A DNA stretch of 64,000 bases from Cytobacillus oceanisediminis 2691 (GCF_007678455.1 NZ_VEEP01000002.1:407197-471196), one strand, 5' to 3'; numbered from the stretch's first letter, positions 1 through 9,139 are shown. Notes: generated from the letters alone by a model not told the origin. A program made the numbers and translations.

Positions 1-134
1 GATTAATATAGCGAGTTTTTCATTTTTATAGCGACTTTCTAATTAATATAGCGAGTTTTTCATTTTTATAGCGACTTTCTAATTAATATAGCGAGTTTTT
101 CATTTTTATAGCGACTTTCTAATTAATATAGCGA
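1..134. repeat. 20-bp tandem repeat array (40-bp dimer)
   Basis: The core TATAGCGA recurs at 7, 27, 47, 67, 87, 107 and 127, an exact 20-bp period. Two half-units alternate, one continuing GTTTTTCAT and the other CTTTCTAATTA, so the higher-order unit is 40 bp. The 40-bp copies are essentially identical, which suggests recent expansion. The array runs to the left edge of the window, so its full length is unknown. It is AT-rich and non-coding. Confidence 0.95.
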
Positions 135-230
135 ATTGGAAATTCCCTGGTCTTTTTTTCAGTTAAAAATGCAGCGAGAACCTTTTCAGGCGTCCGCCGC
201 ACTTTTTCCAAATTCAACAGATCCGCATGT

Positions 231-455
231 CTATTCATATCTCATAGATTCAATCGGATCGAGTGCTTGATGCTTTATTGGCCGGCAGCAGTCCGAAGAC
301 GACGCCAATGATCATCGAGTACAGCTTGGCGCCGGTCACGACTGGCCATCCTTCAAAATACGAAATCAATGGTGCCCACCCCAGCCGAACAGGATGCCAA
401 GTACGCCGCCTATCAGTGTCAGTAAGTTGCTTTTCACTTCTTGTTTACGAGATTG
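231..455 (-). pseudogene. Remnant of a MacB/FtsX-type ABC permease C-terminus
   Basis: Read on the minus strand in shifting frames, this stretch gives LTLIGGVLGILFGWG, then LISYFEGWPVVTGAKLYS, then MIIGVVFGLLPANKA, then LDPIESMRYE and a stop at 231-233. Together these match the C-terminal end of MacB-like permeases: the last two membrane helices and the usual LDPIEALRYE ending. At least two frameshifts separate the pieces, one in the helix near 372 and one just before LDPIE near 265. The upstream part of the gene is missing beyond about 455. It cannot make a functional protein. No matching ATPase gene is present in the window. Confidence 0.8.
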
Positions 456-540
456 ATATATAAAAAGTTTCAATATCTTTAGAACTAAACCGGGAGATTA
501 GGGTTATCATGTTGTGGGTGTTATTGTCCTACAACAAAAA

Positions 541-582
541 AACGACAGACACCCCGATAGCATCGAGTTTGTCTGCCGTTTT
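541..582 (-). terminator. Rho-independent terminator of the 638-871 gene
   Basis: On the minus strand the arm AAACGGCAGAC pairs with GTCTGTCGTTT across a loop of about 20 nt (one G-U pair) and is followed by a run of T. It lies about 55 bp beyond the stop codon of the small membrane protein gene. Confidence 0.8.
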
Positions 583-637
583 AAACAACCTTAAATCAGT
601 GATTGTTCATACGAATTTTTCATTTTCGCTCCTAGCA

Positions 638-871
638 CTAACCTCCGAAACAACAACGCCATAACATTCGAATGAGGCAGTAGGCAAACAGGATGACCAC
701 GATTAACCCAATGATGCCTACAATGGTATTTATTGTACCAGCCAATGCGCCAAGTCCGGCTAGGACCGCAGCGACTAAACCAAAAGTAGACAACAGGATC
801 AATCCTACACCTACAAGGATTCCAAGAAACAAATCGAACACGCTGCATGCAGCATGAACACCGTTACTCAT
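638..871 (-). CDS. Small hydrophobic membrane protein, unknown function
   Basis: The product has 77 residues. The start ATG at 871 was chosen because GGAGGTGA stands 5 nt upstream; a longer open frame to 922 has no such site. Two glycine-rich membrane segments are visible (about residues 10-35 and 40-66). Four cysteines sit at the edges: one near residue 8, one in AYCLIR and a pair in RCCFGG at the C-terminus. No family is recognised. Size, glycine content and terminal cysteines resemble bacteriocin-like or small export-associated peptides, but no maturation gene is adjacent, so this is only a possibility. The gene is divergent from the bmrA-like exporter and ends in its own terminator. Confidence 0.7.
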   Translation of the reverse strand: MSNGVHAACSVFDLFLGILVGVGLILLSTFGLVAAVLAGLGALAGTINTIVGIIGLIVVILFAYCLIRMLWRCCFGG

Positions 872-1036
872 ATGCTTCACCTCCAAACTATTGTTCACCT
901 TTATGATATGCATGTACGTCATTGCTTGTTTATAAAAGGGGCGATTTTGTTACCTTTTTATGCAATGCACCCATATTTCCATCTATGCTGAAATTGGTTT
1001 ATGATGGAATCATCCAGAACGAATAGGAGAATTGTA

Positions 1037-2776
1037 ATGGAGAAAGAGAAACAGCCAACAAGTTTAAAGCCCTTCTTATCACTGATTCTATCCACGAATA
1101 TTCCAAAGGGGGCTCTTTTTACGGGGATGGCTGCCAGTTTCATCACGACTCTGGCGGGCCTGGCCGTTCCGCTTCTGACTAAGAACCTCGTCGATGGTTT
1201 TTCTGTTGAAGCAATCAGCCTTCCGCTGATTCTCGCCATTGGAGCTGCCTTTATCATTCAAGCACTGATCAGCGGGATTTCGATTTACCTGCTTAGTTAT
1301 GTTGGGCAGAAGGTCGTTGCCCGGCTGCGCGAACGGATGTGGTCGAAACTGATCCGGATGCCGGTGCGTTATTTTGACAAGCAGTCGAGCGGGGAAACGG
1401 TCAGCCGGATTGTCAATGACACCAGTATCGTCAAGGAGCTGATCACGAGCCATTTCCCGAATTTCGCCACGGGTATCATCTCGATCATCGGCGCTGTGGT
1501 GATCTTGTTTGTGATGGATTGGAAAATGACTTTGCTGATGCTCATTTCTGTTCCGCTGACGCTTGCCATCATGATCCCGCTGGGCAGGAAAATGGCGAAA
1601 ATCGCACGTGGCCTGCAGGATGAGACAGCTATTTTTACCGGTCATATCACCCAGACGCTCGGAGAAATTCGTTTAATGAAGGCTTCCACTGCCGAGAAAA
1701 TTGAAGAAGAGAACGGTTTTAACGGAATTGGCAAGCTGTTCAACTATGGCTTGAAGGAAGCGAGGATTTTTGCCTTGATTGGGCCAATCATGCAGCTGAT
1801 GATCATGGTCGTCATCGTCATCATCATCGCTTATGGCGGCATGCGCGTGGTGAACGGAACCATGTCGACAGGCGCACTCATCGCCTTCCTGCTTTACTTG
1901 TTCCAGATAATCATGCCAATCACCTCATTTGCGATGTTCTTCACGCAGCTGCAAAAAGCAAAGGGAGCGACTGAACGCATCATCGAGATCCTGGACCAGC
2001 CACTTGAGGAAAATGGTGAGGGTGTTGAAATGGATATCAGCAACAAGCAGATCACGATTGAACAGGTTTCTTTCGCTTATAGTGAAGAGGAATCAGTCAT
2101 TGAGAGAGTTTCGCTGGAAGCACAGCCCGGGCAGATGGTTGCCTTCGTAGGGCCGAGCGGCGGCGGAAAAACGACGATGTTTGGACTGATTGAGCGGTTT
2201 TATGAACCAACCCGGGGAGAAATCAGAATTGGCGATACGAACATCCAGCAGCTTTCACTGAATTCGTGGCGAAGCCAAATCGGCTATGTTTCACAGGAAA
2301 GTGCGATGATGGCCGGAACCATCCGCGAAAACCTTTATTACGGACTGGAAAATGGCGATAAAATCCCGGATGAAGTCCTTTGGGAAGTGGCAAAAATGGC
2401 GTATGCCGATCAGTTCATCGCAGATTTTCCGAAAGGGCTTGATACCGAAGTCGGCGAACGAGGCGTCAAACTGTCAGGTGGACAAAGACAGCGGATCGCG
2501 ATTGCCCGTGCCTTCCTTCGCGACCCAAAAATTCTGATGATGGACGAAGCGACAGCCAGTCTCGACAGCCAATCAGAAGGCATCGTCCAGCAGGCACTCA
2601 CCCGGCTTATGGAAGGCAGGACGACATTTGTCATCGCCCACAGACTTTCCACGATCGTCAATGCCGACAAGATCGTTTTTATCGAAAAAGGACGAGTGAC
2701 CGGTATGGGCACACATCAGGAATTGATCCAGTCGCATGATTTATATAGAGAGTTTGCCGAACAGCAGCTGGCATAA
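1037..2776 (+). CDS. bmrA: BmrA-type multidrug ABC exporter (half-transporter)
   Basis: A 579-residue fused permease-ATPase that acts as a homodimer in the membrane to expel lipophilic drugs. Six membrane helices occupy about residues 20-320. The nucleotide-binding domain follows, with Walker A GPSGGGKTT near 372, signature LSGGQRQR near 479, Walker B ILMMDEA near 500 and the H-loop in IAHRLST. The sequence tracks B. subtilis BmrA along its whole length, for example SGETVSRIVND, VKELIT and the C-terminal FAEQQL. The ATG at 1037 is preferred because AGGAG lies 7 nt upstream; an in-frame ATG at 1001 has none. The gene stands alone and ends in a strong terminator. Confidence 0.93.
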   Translation: MEKEKQPTSLKPFLSLILSTNIPKGALFTGMAASFITTLAGLAVPLLTKNLVDGFSVEAISLPLILAIGAAFIIQALISGISIYLLSYVGQKVVARLRERMWSKLIRMPVRYFDKQSSGETVSRIVNDTSIVKELITSHFPNFATGIISIIGAVVILFVMDWKMTLLMLISVPLTLAIMIPLGRKMAKIARGLQDETAIFTGHITQTLGEIRLMKASTAEKIEEENGFNGIGKLFNYGLKEARIFALIGPIMQLMIMVVIVIIIAYGGMRVVNGTMSTGALIAFLLYLFQIIMPITSFAMFFTQLQKAKGATERIIEILDQPLEENGEGVEMDISNKQITIEQVSFAYSEEESVIERVSLEAQPGQMVAFVGPSGGGKTTMFGLIERFYEPTRGEIRIGDTNIQQLSLNSWRSQIGYVSQESAMMAGTIRENLYYGLENGDKIPDEVLWEVAKMAYADQFIADFPKGLDTEVGERGVKLSGGQRQRIAIARAFLRDPKILMMDEATASLDSQSEGIVQQALTRLMEGRTTFVIAHRLSTIVNADKIVFIEKGRVTGMGTHQELIQSHDLYREFAEQQLA

Positions 2777-2780
2777 TATT

Positions 2781-2828
2781 AAAAGGAGTTTTCTTCCATA
2801 GTACTTTGGAAAGAAAACTCCTTTTTTC
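2781..2828 (+). terminator. Terminator after bmrA
   Basis: Arms AAAAGGAGTTTTCTT and AAGAAAACTCCTTTT enclose a short loop and are followed by T residues, a few bases after the bmrA stop. From here to 3078 there is about 250 bp of AT-rich sequence in which I see no gene. Confidence 0.9.
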
Positions 2829-3078
2829 ATCAGCTTCAAAACAAACATTTTTTTGCAGTTTGTATGAATTCCGAACCATATAGACTATCCTCATGAATGA
2901 ATCCATCTATCTTTTGCCAGATTGCTAAATCTTTTGAAAACAAACCTGTTCAAGATCCACTATTTCCTTTTTGCTATGAAACTCCTCGTATTCTAATCAA
3001 ACCGATCTTCTAAATGATCATCATACGACTGATTATAGTAGCCATCAAAAAAATATCTTAAATAATAAAATCTCTCAT

Positions 3079-4314
3079 CTATACGAAAATAACTTCCTCA
3101 GTAGCACGATAGTCCCTTGGTGACAGCCCAACATATTTTTTAAAAGTGCCGCTGAAGTAGTTGGGGGTGTTGTACCCTAGTTCTTCAGCGATGGCTTCTA
3201 TGGTGTGGTCGGTGTGGCGCAGCAGCCAGACAGCGCGCTGCATGCGGACGAAGGTGACATACTCGACGAAGTTCCGTCCGGTTTCTTGTTTGAAAATCCG
3301 GCTGAAATAGGGAACGCTGAGATTGATTTGATCGGCAACTTGCTTGATGGATAAGTCTTCTGTACAGAACCGGGAAATATACTCGGTGCACTTTGTAATT
3401 TGCACGTCATTCGTAATTTCCTCGAAGTAGCGAAGCTGAAGCCTTTCATATGGAGACGTCCGCCTGGCCTTGCATGCTTCCTTGTAGGAATGGTGCAGGA
3501 GCAGCGGTTCGCGGTAAACGGAACCAACACCAATATAAAGCTGGATACCGTATTCAGTTTCGAGTGACTCAATGGTCTCCAGGATACTGGCCTCTCCCTC
3601 TTTCCAATGCTTCATTGAGCCATATTCGGTCTGCAGTTGGAGCAGCATGAGCAAATGTTTTCGATAGGATAGGAAAGTGAGCTGTTGCCCTTCAAACTGC
3701 TTTTTAAAAGAATCCTGGATGACAATTGATGCCTGCCAGCCTTCTTCCCTCCGCTTAGCTGGACAGCGGACGAATCCCTGTATGAACAGGACTACGTTAG
3801 AAAAAGCTTCCCCCGGGAGGAAGAAACGCGATTGCAGCAGCTCCTCCTCAGTCTGCACATCACCTGATAAAAGCCTGCGCAAAAAGGCTTCTTTAAAAGG
3901 AAGGGTATTGCCTCCAACACCCGAATCCGCAACGATAGAATGAAATAATTCGTCGCTTTCTGTGAATCTATTGATTTCTGTTTCGATTTCATCGATCGCT
4001 CGCTTCAATGTGCGCAGAAAGACGCGCTGCTTAACTGATTTTACAAGAAGGTATGTCAGCTTGAACTCGATTGCCAGTGGAGAGGTGTGCAGCAAGGACG
4101 GGTCGAGCAGCGGAATGATCCGGCAGCCTTTATTCCGTTTGCGGAAACGGTGTATTTTTACCCAATCATGCCATTTGTTCACTTCAATAATGGCGATATG
4201 TAAATCATTCTCATGTTCTACAAGCTTGCAACTCTCCTTGCATTCTTCATGGATCCAGCCGCCAAGCTTCTGATATTCCCTCTCATCTTCAACGGAAAGC
4301 AATATACGATACAA
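3079..4314 (-). CDS. AraC-family regulator with degenerate receiver-like N-terminus
   Basis: About 411 residues from a TTG start at 4314, chosen because a strong AAAGGGGGTGG site lies just upstream; an in-frame ATG near 4341 is the alternative. The last 100 residues form an AraC double helix-turn-helix (SIKQVADQINLSVPYFSRIFKQ and TIEAIAEELGYN, ending in GLSPRDYR). The N-terminal 110 residues keep the outline of a YesN-type receiver (for example LLVKSVKQRVFLRTLKRA). However, the strand where the phosphorylated Asp belongs reads IAIIEVN, so phosphorylation there is unlikely. The middle region has no family I can name. It is divergent from the DUF485/symporter pair and probably controls it. No sensor kinase is adjacent. 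Confidence 0.85.
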   Translation of the reverse strand: MYRILLSVEDEREYQKLGGWIHEECKESCKLVEHENDLHIAIIEVNKWHDWVKIHRFRKRNKGCRIIPLLDPSLLHTSPLAIEFKLTYLLVKSVKQRVFLRTLKRAIDEIETEINRFTESDELFHSIVADSGVGGNTLPFKEAFLRRLLSGDVQTEEELLQSRFFLPGEAFSNVVLFIQGFVRCPAKRREEGWQASIVIQDSFKKQFEGQQLTFLSYRKHLLMLLQLQTEYGSMKHWKEGEASILETIESLETEYGIQLYIGVGSVYREPLLLHHSYKEACKARRTSPYERLQLRYFEEITNDVQITKCTEYISRFCTEDLSIKQVADQINLSVPYFSRIFKQETGRNFVEYVTFVRMQRAVWLLRHTDHTIEAIAEELGYNTPNYFSGTFKKYVGLSPRDYRATEEVIFV

Positions 4315-4512
4315 AGCCCCCACCCCCTTTCGAACATTCATATCAATGTATAAAAATAAAAATAATCTTAAATATTTGTATATTTCTGATAATTTATTGT
4401 AAGGCATTGGACAATTCTCTGTCGTAAAATCAATTTAATCATATCACGGCTTGCTTAAAGGAGGGAAATGATTACCAGCGGCAGGCAAATTTTTTTCAAG
4501 GGGGAGTCATAT

Positions 4513-4875
4513 TTGGCAGGGGATTATCGGGAGTATAATTATGTAGCGGCTGATACAATTGACGTTAAAGATTTAAAGCCGCTTGATCCGGAAACAAAGA
4601 AAATCATGAAAAGTGAATTCAGTACTGGCATTAAACTTACGCTCTTTTATTATGTTTTTATCCTTTCGATTCCTATTTTGAACTGGTATGCAGGGGATTT
4701 CATGTTCTCGCGCATGTGGGGCGGCATGACTTACAGCTGGTTCTTGACCTCGATCATCGCAATGGCGATGGCGTTTATCATTGCATTTATCCATACAAAT
4801 TTATATGAAAAGCGTCTGAAGCAGCATCAAGCACAGCAATCTGCATCTTCTGCTGACGGAAGGAGGATCGGCTGA
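4513..4875 (+). CDS. DUF485 membrane protein, partner of the solute symporter
   Basis: About 120 residues with two membrane helices (LTLFYYVFILSIPILNWY and SWFLTSIIAMAMAFIIAFIH). This is the DUF485 family, which includes E. coli YjcH beside ActP and B. subtilis YwcB beside YwcA. I prefer the TTG at 4513, with AGGGGGAG 6-7 nt upstream. The ATG at 4468 would add 15 residues (RQIFFKGES and so on), and its AAAGGAGG is only 3-4 nt away. The gene overlaps the symporter by one base (TGATG), implying coupled translation. Members are thought to assist the cognate Na+/organic-anion symporter, but their exact role is unknown. Confidence 0.85.
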   Translation: MAGDYREYNYVAADTIDVKDLKPLDPETKKIMKSEFSTGIKLTLFYYVFILSIPILNWYAGDFMFSRMWGGMTYSWFLTSIIAMAMAFIIAFIHTNLYEKRLKQHQAQQSASSADGRRIG

Positions 4876-6440
4876 TGTCCACTTTCCTTGAACCAAAATT
4901 CCTGTTAACCATGATTTTGATGGGTACTATTGTCTACATTACCTACTTGACCAAAAGAAGCGCGACGGCTTCCGACTACTTCGTCGGCGGGCGCAGCTTC
5001 GGCTGGTTCACGAACGGCTCGGCTATTGGCGGCGACTATTTGAGCGCAGCCACCTTCCTTGGAATTGCCGGCCTCACCTATCAGTTGGGCTACGATGGCG
5101 CGTATTATGCATTCTGCTTCTCAATCGGGCTGACATTGCTCGCGATTTTCGTCGCTGGACCGCTTCGCCGCTTTGGTGCCTATACTGTCGCCGACTTTCT
5201 GGCCTATCGCTTCCACAGCCGCCGGGCGCGTCTTGCAGCCGTGGCTGTTGTCCTGGCGATATCCGGTTTTTATGCAGCCCCTCAGCTGCTTGGTGCAGCC
5301 CAGATCCTGAGCATGTTCTTTGGGACTAGCTACGAATTCGGAATCATCTTCACCTGCTCTGTAATGATTTTCTATGTAGGAATCGGAGGCATGAAGGGAA
5401 CCACGCTTAACCAGGCGCTTGAATTATGGATTCGCCTTGGAGCGTTCCTCCTTATGGTCGGTGCGGCCATCTGGGGCGGGCTCCATTACCAAGAAATCCT
5501 TGCATCTATTAATGAGTTCAAAGGGACGATCACGGGTACAGCAGGCTTCACGACTGACGGAAAAGATATCCCGTTCGATGGCTCCGTCTGGACTGGAACA
5601 GGCAACTACTTCCCGTCCTTCTGGCAGACCATTTCGATGACAATCGGGCTTTCCCTTGGAACAATCGGCCTGCCGCACATCCTTTTGCGCTTCTATACAA
5701 ACCCAAGCGCGAAAGCAGCTCGCAGATCTGCCCTGATGGCCATCGGGATTGCAAGCGTATTCTTCCTGTTCGCTGTTTACCTTGGAGTAGTTGGACGCTC
5801 AATCTTCCTGACTGGTGAAGCGGATCCGGCTGTCATGAAAGACCTGATTGCCGGCGGAAACAACATGGTCGTTCCGTCGACAGCACAGGCACTTGGCGGA
5901 GAATGGCTGCTTGGCCTTGTCATCGCCGGAGCTTTCGCAGCTGTCTTCTCGAATCTTTCCGGGCTGTTCATCGCAAGCTCCGGTGCCCTGGCCCATGACT
6001 TGTACGCAACTTTCTTCCGTAAAAATATTACTGAAAAAGAGCGTGTCATCGCTGGAAAAGTCTCAATCATTGTCCTTGGTGTATTGTACGGAGCGCTTGG
6101 CCTGATGGTAAAAGAAGCCTCCATCGGCCACCTCGTCGCCCTCGCCTTCACGGTGGCGGCAAGCACCTTCACACCAATCTTTATCCTTGGCATCTGGTGG
6201 AGGGGAATGACGGAAAAAGGAGCAATTGCCGGCCTTGTCATTGGCCTTGCCGCATCCATGTATATGATTTTCTTCAAGACCACCCTGCCGGAATTCCTGC
6301 AATTCAACGTACCGGGAATCATCACAGTCCCAATCGGATTCCTGTCCGTGTACATTGTCTCGAAGCTTGATCGCAAGGTACCATCTGATGTAAATGAATT
6401 TATGAAGCAAGTCCATTCTAAAGAATCTGAGGCAGCATAA
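4875..6440 (+). CDS. Sodium:solute (acetate-type) symporter, SSS family
   Basis: 521 residues and about 13 membrane helices of the LeuT-fold SSS family, closest in layout to ActP/YwcA cation-monocarboxylate symporters. Visible family features are the N-terminal ATASDYFVGGRSFGWFTNGSAIGGDYLSAATFLG region (Na+ and substrate sites) and SLGTIGLPHILLRFYT in the middle. The ATG at 4875 overlaps the stop of the DUF485 gene, with GGAGG upstream. Its pairing with DUF485 supports an acetate- or pyruvate-like monocarboxylate as substrate, but the sequence alone does not fix it. The operon ends in a strong terminator and is likely controlled by the divergent AraC regulator. Confidence 0.9.
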   Translation: MSTFLEPKFLLTMILMGTIVYITYLTKRSATASDYFVGGRSFGWFTNGSAIGGDYLSAATFLGIAGLTYQLGYDGAYYAFCFSIGLTLLAIFVAGPLRRFGAYTVADFLAYRFHSRRARLAAVAVVLAISGFYAAPQLLGAAQILSMFFGTSYEFGIIFTCSVMIFYVGIGGMKGTTLNQALELWIRLGAFLLMVGAAIWGGLHYQEILASINEFKGTITGTAGFTTDGKDIPFDGSVWTGTGNYFPSFWQTISMTIGLSLGTIGLPHILLRFYTNPSAKAARRSALMAIGIASVFFLFAVYLGVVGRSIFLTGEADPAVMKDLIAGGNNMVVPSTAQALGGEWLLGLVIAGAFAAVFSNLSGLFIASSGALAHDLYATFFRKNITEKERVIAGKVSIIVLGVLYGALGLMVKEASIGHLVALAFTVAASTFTPIFILGIWWRGMTEKGAIAGLVIGLAASMYMIFFKTTLPEFLQFNVPGIITVPIGFLSVYIVSKLDRKVPSDVNEFMKQVHSKESEAA

Positions 6441-6448
6441 GCATTTCC

Positions 6449-6482
6449 AGGACCCCGGGAGATTTCCCGGGGTCCTTTCTTC
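6449..6482 (+). terminator. Terminator after the symporter gene
   Basis: Near-perfect GC-rich hairpin AGGACCCCGGGA-gatt-TCCCGGGGTCCT followed by TTCTTCTTTTT. Confidence 0.95.
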
Positions 6483-6624
6483 TTTTTATAGTCCATACTC
6501 CTTCTAAGGATGAATTCTTTTTAAAGAAATGATTTACATCACTACTTCAAGTCTGGATAAGTGGTATTTTTACGATATGAAACATGATGAACTGCATCCT
6601 ATACACTCTGGGAGGAGCATGGAC

Positions 6625-7854
6625 ATGAGTGAAATGATAAATAATCGTGAATTGAAAGCAATGGATCCTACAAAACGTAAGGCAACTTTAAAGCAGCTTT
6701 TTAAAGATCTTCATGATGGAAAAAATGTGAATGAGGTCAAAGCCCATTTTGATGCTTTTATTGGAAAAATAACGATCGATGAAATCGCCGGTCTTGAGCA
6801 TGTTGAGCTGGCCGAAGGAGATTTGTCAGTGGCGGAAATGCAGCGGATCTATTCCGCTCATTCTGAGATGTTTAAAGGGGCGATCGAACAGGCCTACTCC
6901 ATGAATGGACCGGAGCATCAGCCAGGACATCCCGTTCACACCTTCGAAATGGAAAACCGTGAGATTGAACAGCTTTTACAAAATAGACTTCGAGTTCATC
7001 TTGAACAATTTGCCATAGAAGACAGCACCGAGAATATCAATCTTCTGCTAGAGGATTGCAGCCTTCTCTATGACATTGACAAACACTACAGCCGCAAAGA
7101 AAACTTGATTTTCCCATACCTTGAAAAGTACGGGATTTACGGTCCAACGACAAATATGTGGAGAATTGACGATTTCATCCGCGACGGAATCAAATTAGCG
7201 AAGAAAAAATTGACCAATTATGATGGCGATCAAACTGGCGTGATCGAAGAGGTCCAGTTTGTCCTCAGAGAAGTAAGTGAGATGATTTACAGAGAAGAAA
7301 ACATCCTTTTCCCGATGGCCTTGCAAAACTTTACGGAGGATGAATGGGTAAAAATCGCCCGTGAAAGCGATGCGATCGGCTATTGCCTGACAGCCCCTGC
7401 TGAGGAATGGAAGCCGGCCAGAAAACACATCGACGCAGACGCCATATCTGAAGGCTATATTAAAATGGAAACGGGAATCCTTTCCCTTAAGCAGCTCGAA
7501 TTGCTGCTTAACCATCTGCCGGTCGATATCACCTTCATTGACCAGGATGATGTCGTCCGATATTTTTCACATGGAAAAGAACGAATTTTCGCTCGTACAA
7601 AAGCCGTCATCGGCCGGACCGTCCAGAACTGCCACCCGCCCAGAAGCGTCCATGTCGTCGAAGACCTATTACGCGATTTTAAATCAGGCAAAAAGGATAC
7701 CGAAGACTTTTGGATTAAGGTCCGTGACAAATTCGTCTACATCCGTTACTTCGCAGTTCGTGGCGAGGACAACCAGTACATCGGCACCCTCGAGTTCACG
7801 CAGAACATCGACCCAATTAAGGCGATTGAAGGTGAAAAGAGGATTTTGTCGTAA
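6625..7854 (+). CDS. DUF438 / hemerythrin / PAS-like protein
   Basis: About 409 residues from ATG 6625, with GGAGG 9 nt upstream (ATG 6619 would be too close). Three parts are seen. Residues 1-95 are a DUF438 domain (RKATLKQLFKDLHDGK). Residues about 100-270 are a hemerythrin-like helical bundle with DKHYSRKENLIFPYLEKYG and EMIYREENILFPM, the HxxxE-type diiron ligands. The last 120 residues are a PAS-like sensor (LLNHLPVDITFIDQDDVVRYFSHGKERIFARTKAVIGR). Related proteins are inferred to sense or handle oxygen, nitric oxide or iron, but the function is unproven. It is monocistronic between two terminators. Confidence 0.88.
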   Translation: MSEMINNRELKAMDPTKRKATLKQLFKDLHDGKNVNEVKAHFDAFIGKITIDEIAGLEHVELAEGDLSVAEMQRIYSAHSEMFKGAIEQAYSMNGPEHQPGHPVHTFEMENREIEQLLQNRLRVHLEQFAIEDSTENINLLLEDCSLLYDIDKHYSRKENLIFPYLEKYGIYGPTTNMWRIDDFIRDGIKLAKKKLTNYDGDQTGVIEEVQFVLREVSEMIYREENILFPMALQNFTEDEWVKIARESDAIGYCLTAPAEEWKPARKHIDADAISEGYIKMETGILSLKQLELLLNHLPVDITFIDQDDVVRYFSHGKERIFARTKAVIGRTVQNCHPPRSVHVVEDLLRDFKSGKKDTEDFWIKVRDKFVYIRYFAVRGEDNQYIGTLEFTQNIDPIKAIEGEKRILS

Positions 7855-7858
7855 CAAG

Positions 7859-7890
7859 AAAAGGAGGCCCTTAAAAAGGACCTCCTTTCC
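7859..7890. terminator. Bidirectional terminator between convergent genes
   Basis: AAAGGAGGcCC and GGaCCTCCTTT form a stem with A/T tracts on both sides, between the stop of the DUF438 gene and the stop of the convergent MFS gene two bases away. Confidence 0.85.
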
Positions 7891-7891
7891 C

Positions 7892-9139
7892 TTATACTCC
7901 CTCTTCCAGGCTTACCTTCGGAGTCTTTTTCATCAAAGGAACCAAAACGATAATCCCAATAAAGAGCAGGATTGCTGCAGTTTCATAAATGTAAACAATA
8001 GAAAGATGCGTTTTCAGCCATCCTGCTGCTGACATGGTGATGACCATCGCCCCCATAAAGACTGGGTTAAGGATACCATTCACGCGCCCAATGAAGGATT
8101 CTTCAGTGTTTTGTAAAATCATTGTATTGATTCCGATGTGAATGCATGGCATGAACAATCCGGAGAAAAATTGTGCCGTCAATGTCAGCCAGAATACGGT
8201 TGATAATCCCATCCCGATAAACCCGATTGCACTGGCAGCCAAACCGATCGCCAGCAGCACCTGCGGCTGAACCTTCCTCGAAATCGCAACTGTGATGCCC
8301 CCGCCCAGAATCATTCCCACTCCAAATGCGGCCATTAGCCACTGCAGCTCTTCCTTAGGCAATCCCAGCCTTTCGGTAATCAGGAATACGCCAAGCGGCT
8401 GCGTCAATCCGATGGCAAGACCTGCTGCCGCGAAACATCCTCCCAGCAATGACAACGCCCTGCTGTTCAATACATAGCGGAATCCTGCCTTCATCTCTTC
8501 CATCAGTGTCGTTTTTGGTTTTTCAGCGTCAGGTTCCTTGTCTGCAGGCAGCATCAGCAACACCGCCGCGGAGCAAATGAAGGCAACTCCCATGACAGCG
8601 ACAGATGCGAGAATCCCGAAGCGCTGATAGACAAAGGTCCCAAGAACTGGACCAAGAATCATAAAGAGCGCAAAGACCGTCTGGTACATCGACATCCCCA
8701 TCTGCACAAGCTCCATCGGTACATGCTGCTTGAACAGCTTCATTCCTGACGGCTGTGAAAATTGCGACAGGATGGAAGAAACCAATGTAGCGAAGAAAAT
8801 CATTTTCCAGCTGCCAAAAAACAGCGTCAGCAGCACCGCAAAAACAGATACGGCACTTAACAGATCACACCAGATCATCGTCCTCTTCGGCCGCCAGCGA
8901 TCCGCGAACGTCCCGCCTATAAACGAAAACAAGAAAATCGGTGCGAATTCAGCAACAGATATCAATGAAACCGCAATCGGGTTTTCGTTCGTCTTCTCAA
9001 TCACATATAACAGTATCGAATAATTCCGGACCCAAATCCCGATTTGCAGAAACAGCACCGAAAGCAAAATTGTCCGGATTACCTGATTTTTAAACAATGC
9101 ACCCATGCCCACTTTTTGGTCATGTGTCATTTCCGACAT
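7892..9139 (-). CDS. MFS efflux transporter (DHA3-like)
   Basis: 415 residues and 12 membrane helices. The family loop between helices 2 and 3 reads GGTFADRWRPKRTMIW. The absence of a large soluble domain and the LVSSILSQFSQPSGMKLFKQHVP region after helix 4 suggest the DHA3 group (EntS-like and macrolide/bacillibactin-type exporters). The substrate cannot be told. The start ATG at 9139 follows AGGGGGC; the open frame extends 23 codons further up without a site. A 6-4-6 palindrome at 9337-9352 in the divergent upstream region is a candidate operator. Confidence 0.85.
   Translation of the reverse strand: MSEMTHDQKVGMGALFKNQVIRTILLSVLFLQIGIWVRNYSILLYVIEKTNENPIAVSLISVAEFAPIFLFSFIGGTFADRWRPKRTMIWCDLLSAVSVFAVLLTLFFGSWKMIFFATLVSSILSQFSQPSGMKLFKQHVPMELVQMGMSMYQTVFALFMILGPVLGTFVYQRFGILASVAVMGVAFICSAAVLLMLPADKEPDAEKPKTTLMEEMKAGFRYVLNSRALSLLGGCFAAAGLAIGLTQPLGVFLITERLGLPKEELQWLMAAFGVGMILGGGITVAISRKVQPQVLLAIGLAASAIGFIGMGLSTVFWLTLTAQFFSGLFMPCIHIGINTMILQNTEESFIGRVNGILNPVFMGAMVITMSAAGWLKTHLSIVYIYETAAILLFIGIIVLVPLMKKTPKVSLEEGV

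Noticed and set aside
5777-6496. Long minus-strand open frame (239 codons) opposite the symporter
   Set aside because: A shadow of the symporter codon pattern; no start site and no recognisable protein.
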